Assembly: GCA_016712465.1 (NCBI GenBank)
Contig: JADJQZ010000001.1
Span: forward strand, 2,232,001 to 2,296,000
Origin: Candidatus Obscuribacter sp.
Lineage (GTDB): Bacteria; Cyanobacteriota; Vampirovibrionia; Obscuribacterales; Obscuribacteraceae
Length of the DNA: 64,000 nt
Reading direction: 5' to 3'
Each line of letters opens with the position of its first letter. The stretch's first letter is position 1. The position numbers and the translations under genes are program-made. The notes below the pieces were generated by a model, which did not search any database, was not told the origin of the DNA, and worked only from the letters and a program-made list of their open reading frames with translations. Below are positions 41,708 through 50,952 of this stretch, piece by piece.

Positions 41708-43670
41708 TTGCCTTTTGCAAATCGACAACCTCGATAGAGTCAGGTCCCAGGACCTGGCTCTTGAGGTTTCTAGCGGTAGTCAGGTTTTTCAGTGCCAGGT
41801 CTTTCTTACCTCTAGTGCTGGCCAGTCGGCCCAGGTTCTCGTAGTCGCTGCCCAGGTCGAGTTTGTCGCAGGTTTCCCGCTCATCTATTTGCAGTGCCTG
41901 CTGGAAGTACTTTTCAGCTTGATCATAGTCTTTCATATCGCTGCATATGTGTCCGAGGTTGTTCAGGTAAACGGCGATTGCCTTGTTCTGGGCTCCCCAG
42001 CACTCTTTGTCGATTTGTAGCGCCTGCTCGTAGAGTGATCTTGCTTCCGGTATTCTGTTTAGTCTGAGAAGAAGCAGGGCTCGGTTGTTCAGGTCACGGG
42101 ACAGACCCGGATAGCGCTTGACCAGAAGCGAGGTCTTGAGAGTGTGAGCCCGGGCCAGATAGTCTTGTGCCAGGGCGCTGTTGCCGCAAATTTGGTTAGA
42201 CTCCGCTGCCTCCATGAGGTCTTGCAGTTCTGCTTGCTTGCTTTCAGGGGCAAGCCTTTCAAGCTTTAACATGAGGTTGTAGTAAGCGGCCGCTTCCTTT
42301 GAAACACTATCGTAGTGCCTGTGTATGAAACGGGCGATTTCCCTTGCCTTATCTCTGGCGACGGCATAGTTGCGGACTTGCTCTGCCTGATTTAGTTCCT
42401 TCAGCAATTGCTCTTTTCTTTCGTAGTAGTCTCCGTGGTAGCCTGCACTTTCGGGCAGGTAGCGCACTGTAATTCTCGTACCGTCTAGTTGGCCGAGTTC
42501 AGTAAGGGTGTCCTGGATGCTTCGCTTTCGGAAGTGCTCCGACCATGTTTTCTCGGTCGGTTCTGCCGTCCTACATTCGAGCAAAGCTAAGTGCATTTGA
42601 GGGCCTGTGAAGGGATTGTATATGTCGAGCGGCTCCAGTTGAGAGCGGTCCCACCTTCTTGCAGATGCCAGGGATTGCAGGTTTTCGATGCCGGCGCCAA
42701 GCAATTTTCTTTGCAGGTTGTATTTTGAGTCAATCCACTTTTGTGCCTGTAAGTTGCACTTATGCTTGGTATAGGTTCGAATCAAGCAGCGTTGAGCACC
42801 CTTGGGTTCCTCCGACAATGACTCGTTTTTGCTCTTGTTCCAGCTTCCGTCGGGATTGGTGGTGGGCTTGATACCCTGGCAGATCGCTTCCAGTTTGCTG
42901 TCGGCGTAACTTGTCAGTTCGATCCATTTGGATGGCGAGATGGTGTTGTTATGGTCTGTGTATAAGATGCGACCGTATATGTCTGAAAGGCGAAAGAGTC
43001 TCTTATCTTTCACCGTTTCATCGATTAGTGCATTGAAGATCTGGAACGACTTCTCGTATTGGCCTAGATTGGCATAGGAATCCGCCAGTCTCAGTTTGTC
43101 GTAGAAGGCCTGGTACGAGTTCGGTTTGTTTTGGAGATTGTGGCTGAAGAGATAAACTCTGGCATTTTCCACTAGCTTACTTGGTGCCTCAAGCAGGTTT
43201 GAGTGAAAGGGCGCTAGAGCCAGAAATATGAGTGTGAAAATGGCCAGATCGCGAAAGAATCTTTGTACCGGCTTGGTTCCGTTCTGCGGGAAGTCTGAAC
43301 TTAATTCGTCTTCTTCCGCTTCGGCGGGCGGCTCTACCCTATTTAGCGGTTGTTTCTTACTTGTGGCGGCATACCAGCACCATTTTCCCAGGGCAAAACT
43401 TACCACCGGCAGTCCAGCCATGATCATGTGAAAGAAGAAAATTGATTCTACTCGGCAGCCATTAATTCTGTCGTTTATGAGCTGTGCCACTTCAAAGACG
43501 CAGAAGAGGGCCGGATTGATAATGAGTAGCAGGCCGTTGACGATGGTGCCGAAAAGAACGGGGCTGCCGTCTCTGCCCCAGGGGGCTCGCATCCTCCCAT
43601 TATCTTGGAGCAAAAGAAGAGGATCACTAGAAAGCCCAGCAAGAACAAGAAGGGCAGAGCCTTCTTGCAT
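41694..43670 (-). CDS. Membrane TPR protein, possibly frameshifted at N-terminus
   Basis: A 658-aa protein with two or three transmembrane helices in the first 180 residues (VNGLLLIINPALFCVFEV, LAIFTLIFLALAPF) and C-terminal TPR units of the kinesin light-chain type (NNRALLLLRLNRIPEARSLY, VYLNNLGHICSDMKDYDQAE, YENLGRLASTRGKKDLAL). The N-terminal 25 residues are odd: another frame directly upstream encodes a natural-looking helix, KALPFLFLLGFLVILFFCSK, that would join at RMRAPWGRDG if one base were added near 43593-43598. A further single-base indel is therefore possible, with the true start nearer 43750. Confidence 0.7.
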   Translation of the reverse strand: MQEGSALLVLAGLSSDPLLLLQDNGRMRAPWGRDGSPVLFGTIVNGLLLIINPALFCVFEVAQLINDRINGCRVESIFFFHMIMAGLPVVSFALGKWCWYAATSKKQPLNRVEPPAEAEEDELSSDFPQNGTKPVQRFFRDLAIFTLIFLALAPFHSNLLEAPSKLVENARVYLFSHNLQNKPNSYQAFYDKLRLADSYANLGQYEKSFQIFNALIDETVKDKRLFRLSDIYGRILYTDHNNTISPSKWIELTSYADSKLEAICQGIKPTTNPDGSWNKSKNESLSEEPKGAQRCLIRTYTKHKCNLQAQKWIDSKYNLQRKLLGAGIENLQSLASARRWDRSQLEPLDIYNPFTGPQMHLALLECRTAEPTEKTWSEHFRKRSIQDTLTELGQLDGTRITVRYLPESAGYHGDYYERKEQLLKELNQAEQVRNYAVARDKAREIARFIHRHYDSVSKEAAAYYNLMLKLERLAPESKQAELQDLMEAAESNQICGNSALAQDYLARAHTLKTSLLVKRYPGLSRDLNNRALLLLRLNRIPEARSLYEQALQIDKECWGAQNKAIAVYLNNLGHICSDMKDYDQAEKYFQQALQIDERETCDKLDLGSDYENLGRLASTRGKKDLALKNLTTARNLKSQVLGPDSIEVVDLQKAITAL

Positions 43671-43809
43671 AGCTTCTCTTCAGGAAATAAATGTGTATCG
43701 TTCACGTCTGGCTGCAACTGGTAGGTGCGCTTGCTTCCTCTTTCCACTATAGCGCGGCAGCCGAGCGCTGGGGGAAAAGAGTCCGAGATACTAATACGAA
43801 TACCAAGTG

Positions 43810-43899
43810 ATCGGCCAAATAATCGGCCAAATTGAGGTGGAAATGTTCTAGAATGGTCTAAAATGTTGAATAGTGTGCTTCTCCAGGATCGGCCAAAAT
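43810..43899 (+). promoter_or_regulatory. Three direct repeats upstream of fic gene
   Basis: ATCGGCCAAA occurs at 43810, 43822 and 43888; the first two are 12 bp apart and the third overlaps the ATG (43898) of the Fic gene. A palindrome TTCTAGAA (43846-43853) lies between them. The layout suits binding of a regulator over the promoter and start codon. The Fic protein itself ends in a winged-helix-like region and could be that regulator. Confidence 0.55.
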
Positions 43900-45079
43900 G
43901 ATCGAGCATCCCAGTCGTATTGAGCCAGCCAGGTTGGATGAAACGCCTGAGAGAATCACAGATTTGATTGCTGAGCTTTCTTCGTCCAGCGCGATTTTAG
44001 GTAGAGCATTGCATCCACGCGCGGCTCTATCCTTAGCCGATCTTGTCAGGATAATGAATACGTATTACAGCAATTTGATTGAGGGACATAATACAAGGCC
44101 TCTTGAGATACAGAGAGCGTTGGAGGGCAGTTTCGATGACAATTTTGAACGTCGTAACCTTCAGAAGGAGGCGGCAGCTCATGTCAGGGTGCAGGCTAAG
44201 ATCGATCGATTAATGGCTGCCGGTGAGCTTCCTGAACCGGCATCAAAGGCGTTTATCTGCTGGTTGCACAGGGAATTTTATCTGGATGCACCGGTAGATC
44301 TTTTGAAGGTAGATGACGGACAAGATTCATTTTTGATGCAGCCCGGGGAATGGCGAAAGAAGGATGTATCTGTTGGTCGGCACATTCCGCCATCAAGTTC
44401 TTGCGTAGAAGAGTTTATGGACCATTTCGCGAGTCGATATCGCCTCGAAGGTATGGGAATGTCCGCAAAAATTTTGTCTATTCCCGCAGCCCATCACAGG
44501 TTCAACTTTATCCATCCCTTTCCTGACGGTAATGGCAGAGTTAGTAGACTGATGAGTCATGCCATGGCGTTGAAAGCGGGCATAGGTGCCCATGGGCTTT
44601 GGTCTATTTCACGAGGACTGGCCAGGGGGCTTGAGAGTCGCCTTGAGTATAAGCAAATGATGGATTTAGCTGATTCGCCTCGGGCGGGAGATCTCGACGG
44701 GCGAGGCAATCTTTCCCAGCGTGCCCTTCTAGAATTTACGGAATGGTTTCTCAAGGTTTGTCTGGATCAGATTACCTTTATGTCATCCTTGTTCAGCCTT
44801 GATACGTTGGGGCAGAGGCTTTCAATTTATGTTGAGCGTACAGAAGATCTCAAGCCTGAGAGCCAGGATTTATTGATGGAAGCGCTCATTCGTGGAGAGG
44901 TTCCTCGTGGAGATGTGCCTAGAATTACTAGACTTCCCGAAAGAAGTGCAAGGCGTGTGCTGAACTCCTTGATTGCGCACGGTCTTCTTCGTTCCGATAC
45001 GCCAAAGGGAAGCCTTAATCTCAGTTTTCCTGTGGCTGCCTTGGAGCGACTATTCCCAAGACTATATCCAGAGACTTGA
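43898..45079 (+). CDS. Fic-domain protein with C-terminal winged helix
   Basis: A 393-aa Fic protein. The catalytic loop is intact, HPFPDGNGR at residues 206-214, and an N-terminal inhibitory helix is present (SNLIEG, S58 to G63, matching (S/T)xxxE(G/N)). The C-terminal 75 residues (EVPRGDVPRITRLPERSARR, then VLNSLIAHGLL) look like a winged helix-turn-helix. Fic enzymes usually AMPylate proteins; those with the N-terminal glutamate switch are autoinhibited. Similar Fic-wHTH proteins are widespread as single genes. The direct repeats over its promoter suggest autoregulation. No antitoxin gene is adjacent. Confidence 0.88.
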   Translation: MIEHPSRIEPARLDETPERITDLIAELSSSSAILGRALHPRAALSLADLVRIMNTYYSNLIEGHNTRPLEIQRALEGSFDDNFERRNLQKEAAAHVRVQAKIDRLMAAGELPEPASKAFICWLHREFYLDAPVDLLKVDDGQDSFLMQPGEWRKKDVSVGRHIPPSSSCVEEFMDHFASRYRLEGMGMSAKILSIPAAHHRFNFIHPFPDGNGRVSRLMSHAMALKAGIGAHGLWSISRGLARGLESRLEYKQMMDLADSPRAGDLDGRGNLSQRALLEFTEWFLKVCLDQITFMSSLFSLDTLGQRLSIYVERTEDLKPESQDLLMEALIRGEVPRGDVPRITRLPERSARRVLNSLIAHGLLRSDTPKGSLNLSFPVAALERLFPRLYPET

Positions 45080-45284
45080 CCGGACAGAAGAAAATTTTCT
45101 ATGAACCTTGGAACTTCAACTCTAAGTTAGACAAAAAACCTGGCACAAACTTTTGCATTTCCGGCAAAATGGTGCTGTAGATCTGCTTCGCCGGGCTTAC
45201 TTGCAGAACTCGGTGCGGGCTGCAATTCAATACAAAAGAAGATTCCAGAACAAAAGACGAGTCCAGAGTAAAGAGGCACTACCT

Positions 45285-46076
45285 TTGAAACTAGTAGATC
45301 TAACCAGATTACTTGAACCTATCGACATTAGCGAGTTTCCGGAGCAGTTGCGTCCGCTCTATCGCATTATTTGTCCTGAGGTCGAGTACATCGGTCACGC
45401 TAAGGGCGCCAAGATAATGGGCGAGATTTTTGGTTGCAGTGAGGAGCATTTACCTGATGGTGAGGGCTGGGCTGAAGAGAACCTATCCATTTCCACCCAT
45501 CTGGGCACCCATGTGGATGCTCCCTGGCATTACGGTAGTAAGACAAGCAATAAGCCGGCTCTGACCGTTGAGCAGATTCCTCTTTCCGACCTCTTCCTGG
45601 ACGGCGTAGTGCTCGATCTCAGTCATCTGTGTATGAGTGCAGCCGGAATTGAAATTAAGCACCTGGAAGAGGCTCTCAGAGCTATCGATTATCAGATTAA
45701 GCCTAGAGATGCGGTGCTGATTAAAACCGGTCATGATCAGTTTCACCTGACCGACCCCAGGCGTTATGCCTATCCGGGCATGCTGGCTGCTTCTGCGGTC
45801 TGGCTGGCGGAGCAGGGGGCGCTGGTACTTGGCACCGATGCCCTGGGCTTCGACAGACCCTTCCCAGCTATGATTGAAGCCTGGAAGAGAAGTGGTGATA
45901 AGTCACATATCTGGGATGGTCACTATGCGCTGAGAAATTATCAGTGCTATGTGGTGCAGCAATTGAGTAATTTGGAAGCGCTGCCCGCCAGTGGCTTCAA
46001 GGTTTCCTTCTTCCCTCTCAAGCTTGCCGGAGCAAGTGCCGCACCGGCAAGGGTTGTGGCTTTCTTAGAGGATTAG
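45285..46076 (+). CDS. Cyclase family protein, kynurenine formamidase-like
   Basis: The chosen TTG 45285 follows AGAGG (45272-45276) and gives LKLVDLTRLLEPIDISEF, a natural N-terminus of the cyclase/KynB family, 263 aa; upstream in-frame codons encode a basic tail without similarity. The metal motif is present as STHLGTHVDAPWHYGS (HxGTHxDxPxH), with GHDQFHL and GTDALGFDRP later. Members hydrolyse N-formylkynurenine or related amides and lactones. The tryptophanase-family gene 7 kb away hints at aromatic amino-acid breakdown, but no other kyn gene is seen, so the substrate is open. Confidence 0.78.
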   Translation: MKLVDLTRLLEPIDISEFPEQLRPLYRIICPEVEYIGHAKGAKIMGEIFGCSEEHLPDGEGWAEENLSISTHLGTHVDAPWHYGSKTSNKPALTVEQIPLSDLFLDGVVLDLSHLCMSAAGIEIKHLEEALRAIDYQIKPRDAVLIKTGHDQFHLTDPRRYAYPGMLAASAVWLAEQGALVLGTDALGFDRPFPAMIEAWKRSGDKSHIWDGHYALRNYQCYVVQQLSNLEALPASGFKVSFFPLKLAGASAAPARVVAFLED

Positions 46077-46150
46077 CGAGCGAATCGCCCCGTCTTTGAT
46101 TGCTCGGGCAGTGTAGAGCCAGTCTAAAGCCAGTAAAAAGCACCTGAAAA

Positions 46151-46181
46151 AAAGAAAGAGACCCAGAGGATCTCTTTCTTT
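46151..46181. terminator. Bidirectional terminator hairpin
   Basis: AAAGAAAGAGA (46151-46161) pairs perfectly with TCTCTTTCTTT (46171-46181) around a 9-nt loop. On the plus strand it follows the cyclase gene; on the minus strand it is followed by a longer T-run (complement of the A-run 46147-46153) and serves the exported-protein gene that ends at 46328. Confidence 0.75.
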
Positions 46182-46327
46182 AATGGGGTTGCCGCCGTTG
46201 GATGGTTAATCTTTCCCTGGCTTATTCAGAGGACGGCGGCCTCAATTTCTACTCTAATGCTTGACATGCTCTTGAACTACAGGGTTTTTCCTGAGTTATT
46301 TTCGGTTGTCAATTGTTCTGCAAGTTG

Positions 46328-46882
46328 TTAGTGCGCTTTGGCGTACTGATAACGAATGGTATAGCTGGAGCGCTCGTCTTTGTTGGAGTAGCCTGCCACC
46401 GGTTCGGCTATCTGCACGATGCAGTTGTTGCCGTCTTTGTTGGTTGCCATGATGGAATCTTTGTCTTTGTAATTGATTTTCCAGTTGTACATCTGGAAGA
46501 CACTCTGGTACCAGTCTTTTACCTGGTCTTTGGTCTCTTTGACATTGAAAGTCATGACGTAATTAGCGCCTTGCTTGCCTACTCTGTCGTAGACAAGACC
46601 ATTCAAGAAACGTGCTTTCCCTGTGTATTCCGGCACGCCGTCCAGATTGACTTTATCTTTCAAGTTGTCCGGCGGCTTGGCCAGAGATTCTCCGGTGGGT
46701 TGATAGGCAGGTTTCTTGTTGAGCTTATTGGGGTCTAGCTGCCCCTTTTGCTTGTCGGTTTGCGGGTTGGGCACTTGGCAGAGTCCGGCCTGTAAGGAGA
46801 GCTGGGCCAGGAACAGTGATACCAGGGCTAGTTTGAAACCCTTACTTTGAACCGCTTTAAGTCCATATCTGAACCCGTTCAT
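46328..46882 (-). CDS. Exported protein of unknown function
   Basis: A 184-aa protein with a signal peptide (GFKLALVSLFLAQLSLQAGLC) and a C-terminal domain including ETKDQVKDWYQSVFQMYNWK. The WYQ....xxW pattern resembles the lipoprotein at 62752-63258 (VEKVALWYEQVLKKEGWN), which suggests a shared small extracytoplasmic domain. A GGAGG site precedes the ATG. The function is unknown. It is downstream of the surface protein gene but separated from it by a terminator. Confidence 0.6.
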   Translation of the reverse strand: MNGFRYGLKAVQSKGFKLALVSLFLAQLSLQAGLCQVPNPQTDKQKGQLDPNKLNKKPAYQPTGESLAKPPDNLKDKVNLDGVPEYTGKARFLNGLVYDRVGKQGANYVMTFNVKETKDQVKDWYQSVFQMYNWKINYKDKDSIMATNKDGNNCIVQIAEPVAGYSNKDERSSYTIRYQYAKAH

Positions 46883-46990
46883 GAACGCTCCTCCAACTTG
46901 ACGCTTAATACCAGTGACAATACCAGTAGGTTCTGGATACCCTACTCAACTAGATACCCAGTTAAATCATATCCTAATTGCAAGAAAAGA

Positions 46991-47020
46991 AGAGAGCCAG
47001 ACTCGGTAGCCTGGCTCTCT
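46991..47020 (-). terminator. Terminator of the surface protein gene
   Basis: AGAGAGCCAG (46991-47000) and CTGGCTCTCT (47011-47020) form a perfect 10-bp stem with a 10-nt loop. On the minus strand it is followed by a T/C-rich run (complement of 46981-46990). It lies 41 bases past the stop of the gene ending at 47061. Confidence 0.8.
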
Positions 47021-47060
47021 TTCTATCTATCGGATTGAAGTCCTTAGGTATAGCTCCTTA

Positions 47061-49208
47061 TTAGTTAGGTTTGGAGTAGGTATCACCGGTAGCGGTCTGT
47101 TCGAATTTCAGTTCACCCAGGAAGTTGTTGTATCCGGAGCTAGGAGCCCAGTGGGCGGCATCGTTAGCAACAGAGGAGTTGTTGTAGTGGGTGAAGGGAA
47201 CTTCGTGGTAGCCTGCGTCTCCGATGGGGGCACCACCTACACCCTTGCGGGTGTTGACGACCCAGCCGCTGAGCGGATAGTTGCCGGTGTTGCAGTTGGA
47301 GGCTGTAGCAGCACCCTGACCATCAGGGGTGAGACCGCCAGCTTTGATTTCGGAGAGGTAGCCACCGCCTACGGGGAAGGTCTCGGTCATGTATACCTGG
47401 GAACCATCAGCGTACATGTAGAAGGTCTTACCGAGAGGCAGGGTAGCTGAAGCGAGAGCGTCTCTCACGTGCTGGGCGAGGTTGCCGTCTTCGGGGTTGA
47501 CCTGGCGCATGCGGTCGATGATTTTGTCAACGGTGGAGGTGGAGGCACATCCGCCGATTTCATTCAGGAGTTCCATGGGGGAACCATTAGCCAGGTAGTT
47601 GATCTTGCCGCCCAGGTAGGGCTTGGCGCTGCCGTTGGCTGGTGGACGAAGCACAGTACCGGATCCGTTTCTGCCCCAGAGTTTGACTCCGGAAGGAGCA
47701 GGAGCGGAAGTGTGGGCGCTGCGGTATCCGTGAGCTCTCTGGGCGAGCATGTCGCCTTTCATGAACTCTACGTTGCTGAAGCCGGCTACGGGGTCGATTA
47801 CTGAAGAACCGTTGACGGCGCTTCTGCCGTAGTTGCCCATCCACATCAGGGTGTTGGCATCGCTGCAGTGCGGGTTGGTGGCAGGGTCGATGTCGTACAT
47901 GGTGTAGATGCAGTTCATGACGTTGGTGGAGCCGAGCATATCCAGGTCGGCCTGGGAGGCGTAGTGGTTATTGGCGGCAGTTGTACGGAGGTCATAAGCA
48001 GCAGGGTTGTTGTACGGATCTTCGGCTTTGCCGGTCCAGAGGGCCGGGTCACCACCACCGACGTTTCCTACGAGAGGATCGAAGGGGAAGTTACCTTTGG
48101 TCTGGTTGTAGGCACCGATGTCGGCCATGGCCTGAGGACCAGCTGGGCTGTGGGAGAAGATGTTGGTGTTCTGGTCCATATTGATGCCGGGAGCATGGAA
48201 GAGCTCCTGGTTGAATATGTCGTTGGAACCATCGTTTACCACAGTGCTGAGCGGGAAGTGAGGTGTGTTGACGGTGAGAGCGCTCGGTCCGTTGACGATT
48301 CTTACGAAGCCTTTGGGCAGGCGAGCAGCATACTGTTTGTCAAGGCAACCCACGATGGCGCAGGCTATGGAGCCACCGAACATTCCAGTCTTACCTTCCA
48401 GCGCTCTGGAATTGGTCTGGAAAGCGTTGGGGATGGCAGGGGTGGTCACGCCGGCAGGAACTGCGGCGGAGAAGTTGCCATGATCAACAAGGTGGGGTCT
48501 GGTGTCAGGGAAGACGGGTACAAGGGTGAAGTTCTGGGCACCGGCTGCTACTTGCTGATAACCAGCGGAGTAGTCATCACCGGAAGGAGCTTTCTGACCG
48601 GCGGAGTTGACGGGAGGTGCCCATCCGCCCATGGAAGCCTTAGTAGCTCCGTGGAAGAATACGTTGGACGAGCTGCCGACCTTCATATAGCCGGGGGTGA
48701 TGTCCTGAGCCAGTTGCACAGGATTGCCGTTGAACATTTTGGTGTTGTTGTTGGTGGATATGGCGTGGAAGTCTCCAGCCAATGCACCGCCGGGGTTGGC
48801 GCAGGCGGCAACCAGGTTGGCTTTGAGCATGTTGCCCAACATGTTGACCTGGTTGTGAATCATACCGGCGTTGGCAGCAGCCAACGGGGTGCCTTCGTCT
48901 TGAGCGTTCTTACAAACGATCATCGCTTTGGCGACGATGCGGTTGTAGCTAAGAAGGTCGAGCCTGTTCGGTGTGTCGCAAAGAGCACCGAATTCTTCCT
49001 GGTCAGCAGCTGAGGACAGCGTTACAGCACCCCTTCTGATCGCTTGTTTGGCGACGTTGAGGGCGCCGGCGTCGGTTGCGTTAGCAACCTCTCTGCCACC
49101 ACCGATGATTTTGGACAGGAAGAAGAAGCCGACGCCTATTACTATTACGACGAGCACACAGGCGGCTGCTAAGCCGAGTGTTGCCCCTCTCTGTCGTCGT
49201 ACTGTCAT
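47061..49208 (-). CDS. TadE/TadG-like surface or exported protein
   Basis: A 715-aa protein. The N-terminus has a short basic head (MTVRRQRGATLGLAAACVLV), one long hydrophobic helix and then REVANATDAGALNVAKQA, the hallmark of Tad pilus-like TadE/TadG proteins whose N-terminal helix anchors a large extracellular part. The remaining 650 residues are rich in Gly, Asn, Ala and Ser, with few charged residues and several Cys. No enzymatic motif is seen. GGAGGAATAAAAATATG gives a strong start, and the gene has its own promoter region and terminator, which suits an abundant surface protein. No other Tad genes are in the window. Confidence 0.65.
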   Translation of the reverse strand: MTVRRQRGATLGLAAACVLVVIVIGVGFFFLSKIIGGGREVANATDAGALNVAKQAIRRGAVTLSSAADQEEFGALCDTPNRLDLLSYNRIVAKAMIVCKNAQDEGTPLAAANAGMIHNQVNMLGNMLKANLVAACANPGGALAGDFHAISTNNNTKMFNGNPVQLAQDITPGYMKVGSSSNVFFHGATKASMGGWAPPVNSAGQKAPSGDDYSAGYQQVAAGAQNFTLVPVFPDTRPHLVDHGNFSAAVPAGVTTPAIPNAFQTNSRALEGKTGMFGGSIACAIVGCLDKQYAARLPKGFVRIVNGPSALTVNTPHFPLSTVVNDGSNDIFNQELFHAPGINMDQNTNIFSHSPAGPQAMADIGAYNQTKGNFPFDPLVGNVGGGDPALWTGKAEDPYNNPAAYDLRTTAANNHYASQADLDMLGSTNVMNCIYTMYDIDPATNPHCSDANTLMWMGNYGRSAVNGSSVIDPVAGFSNVEFMKGDMLAQRAHGYRSAHTSAPAPSGVKLWGRNGSGTVLRPPANGSAKPYLGGKINYLANGSPMELLNEIGGCASTSTVDKIIDRMRQVNPEDGNLAQHVRDALASATLPLGKTFYMYADGSQVYMTETFPVGGGYLSEIKAGGLTPDGQGAATASNCNTGNYPLSGWVVNTRKGVGGAPIGDAGYHEVPFTHYNNSSVANDAAHWAPSSGYNNFLGELKFEQTATGDTYSKPN

Positions 49209-49475
49209 ATTTTTATTCCTCCACGCACCGATTGCTCGGCTCTTTTTCGTAATTAGTGCTCCGGTCAGACCGAAGGCTTTGAATAAGGGTCTACGAGATT
49301 AGTAAAGTGAAACTCTGTTAATTATCATCCTCTAATCTTACCCTGGCGTCAAGAGTCTGTTTAATCTCTCTGGATTCCTTGTAACCCTAGCTGGGCGGCG
49401 ATAACCCTGGATTACATGCATTTAATATTCCCACAAAACATGGGAAATATAGATTAAATTAGCAACGGTTAATAT
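49209..49475. promoter_or_regulatory. AT-rich upstream region of the surface protein gene
   Basis: A 267-bp gap, clearly richer in A and T than its neighbours, between the surface protein gene and the O-antigen ligase-like gene. It holds a short inverted repeat TTCCCA-caaaaca-TGGGAA (49428-49446). It probably contains the promoter of the surface protein gene. No ORF is convincing. Confidence 0.4.
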
Positions 49476-50945
49476 TTAATTTTGGCATTTCTCAGAATTT
49501 TCGCCGGGCTCAGGCTCCGTCCCCCGGCTTTCTTCCTGGCTGGATAGCGCCGAAATGGCGGCAATGACAAGCCAGAAGAGGAAGTGTACTTGAGGTCTAT
49601 AGAAAACGGTGTCCACCATACCCTGAACCATTAATGAGACCAGCGCTGCGGCCAGTCCCAGGGCCAGATAGCTGAGATTACTATCCTTATAAAACAGGAG
49701 ATGGGCTCTTGCGAAACTGAATAGAATCAAAAGCCCAAAAGAAACTAGACCAAGAATGCCCGTCTCTACCCCCACTTCCAGGGGCACGCAATAAGTGCCG
49801 AGGGCATCGAAACCGCTCTTCATATATAGTCCGTAGGCCAGACGAAAGGCGCTGTTGCCGGAACCTACTCCCAGCCACCAGTTGTCGGCAAACATAGCCA
49901 TGGAGGCACGCCATACATGCATGCGGTAGGCATTGCTGGAATGCTCGGAACCGGCAAATATGGAGGCCAGTCTTTGCTCGAAGGTAGGCATGAGGAAATG
50001 CAGTGCGGCATAAAGCGCCGCCGCCACCGCCAGGAAGATAAGGGCGCTCGGGGCAATTAGTTTTGGCTTCTTACTGAAGAAATAGACCGAGAGTGCCAGT
50101 ACGATGAATCCGCCGGTGCCTATTATTGATAGATAGCCGCCCCGGCTTCCGGTCAGGAAAATGGCCACGGCCGTGATGATGGCGGTGATGAGAAAGAGCG
50201 GCGAAATCAAAAAACGCAATTTGCTCTTTGCCTTACCTATATATGTAGACATTGCCAGAGCCAGGGGCGCCAGCGGCAGCAGATAGCCTGCCAGCAGGTT
50301 GGGGTTGCCCAGGGTCGAGTAAATGCGAGTGCCTTTGTTTTCCACCGTAGGGTCTTCCCAGGTAGCCAGTGGTGCCACGCCGATCTTGTACTGGTAGAGT
50401 CCGTAGAGGCTGACCGCAAGCCCGCTCAGAAGCGCTGCCGAGAGATACCAGGGCAACCTTTCTTTGCGGTCCAGCAGGCTGGCCTTGAGCAGGAAGTAGG
50501 AGAGGGTGTAGACCGCCACCTTGCTCAAGCCCTTGATGCTCTGCGGCAGGTAATGGGAGGAAATGCTGGAAATAATGTTGGCGCCCAGGTAAAGCGCCAC
50601 CATCAAGTCCATCATATTGAACTTAAAAGTCGAGCCGCTTCCCAGAAGGCGTGAAACCAGGTAGATGCCGCCGGCAGCCAGGGCAATAAGAGCCAGGGCC
50701 TCTTTATCGGAAGCAAACTGAGGCAAGCCCAGGGCGGCAAAAAGTACCAGCAGAATCAGAAACGACAGGGTATTAAGGCTTTGCCCCAGGCGTGGCGCGA
50801 AATTGAGAGACTTGAGCCGCTTGCTCAGACCGTCGAAGAGGGCGAGGAGGGAACCAAGCAGAAATGATTCTCTCACCAGTTGACCGAAACGGTCATCCAG
50901 CTTGGATGCGGACAGCTTCAGCACGAGCTCGTTTAACACTTGCAA
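49476..50945 (-). CDS. O-antigen ligase/polymerase family membrane protein
   Basis: A 489-aa protein with about twelve membrane helices and the Wzy_C/O-antigen ligase signature: a periplasmic stretch with TGSRGGYLSIIG, then WLGVGSGNSAFRLAYG and VPLEVGVETGILGLVSF. Proteins of this family join polysaccharide chains to lipid A core or polymerise repeat units; some glycosylate pilins. The first 45 residues are cytoplasmic and contain no domain I know. It is followed closely by a DUF4330-like gene on the same strand, so the two may form an operon. Confidence 0.8.
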   Translation of the reverse strand: MQVLNELVLKLSASKLDDRFGQLVRESFLLGSLLALFDGLSKRLKSLNFAPRLGQSLNTLSFLILLVLFAALGLPQFASDKEALALIALAAGGIYLVSRLLGSGSTFKFNMMDLMVALYLGANIISSISSHYLPQSIKGLSKVAVYTLSYFLLKASLLDRKERLPWYLSAALLSGLAVSLYGLYQYKIGVAPLATWEDPTVENKGTRIYSTLGNPNLLAGYLLPLAPLALAMSTYIGKAKSKLRFLISPLFLITAIITAVAIFLTGSRGGYLSIIGTGGFIVLALSVYFFSKKPKLIAPSALIFLAVAAALYAALHFLMPTFEQRLASIFAGSEHSSNAYRMHVWRASMAMFADNWWLGVGSGNSAFRLAYGLYMKSGFDALGTYCVPLEVGVETGILGLVSFGLLILFSFARAHLLFYKDSNLSYLALGLAAALVSLMVQGMVDTVFYRPQVHFLFWLVIAAISALSSQEESRGTEPEPGENSEKCQN

Positions 50946-50952
50946 GATCTAC

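Noticed and set aside
42771..42790. GGTTCGAATC, which resembles a tRNA T-loop
   Set aside because: It lies within the coding sequence of the TPR membrane protein and no acceptor, D or anticodon arm fits around it.
43475..43909. A separate 144-codon minus-strand gene upstream of the TPR membrane protein
   Set aside because: Only its middle, a hydrophobic helix, looks real, and that part is better explained as the displaced N-terminus of the TPR gene; the rest overlaps the Fic promoter repeats and the TPR gene.
47868..49013. A 381-codon open frame on the plus strand opposite the TadG-like gene
   Set aside because: Its composition (runs of Val and Gly) is that of an antisense shadow; the minus frame has the signal helix, ribosome site and terminator.
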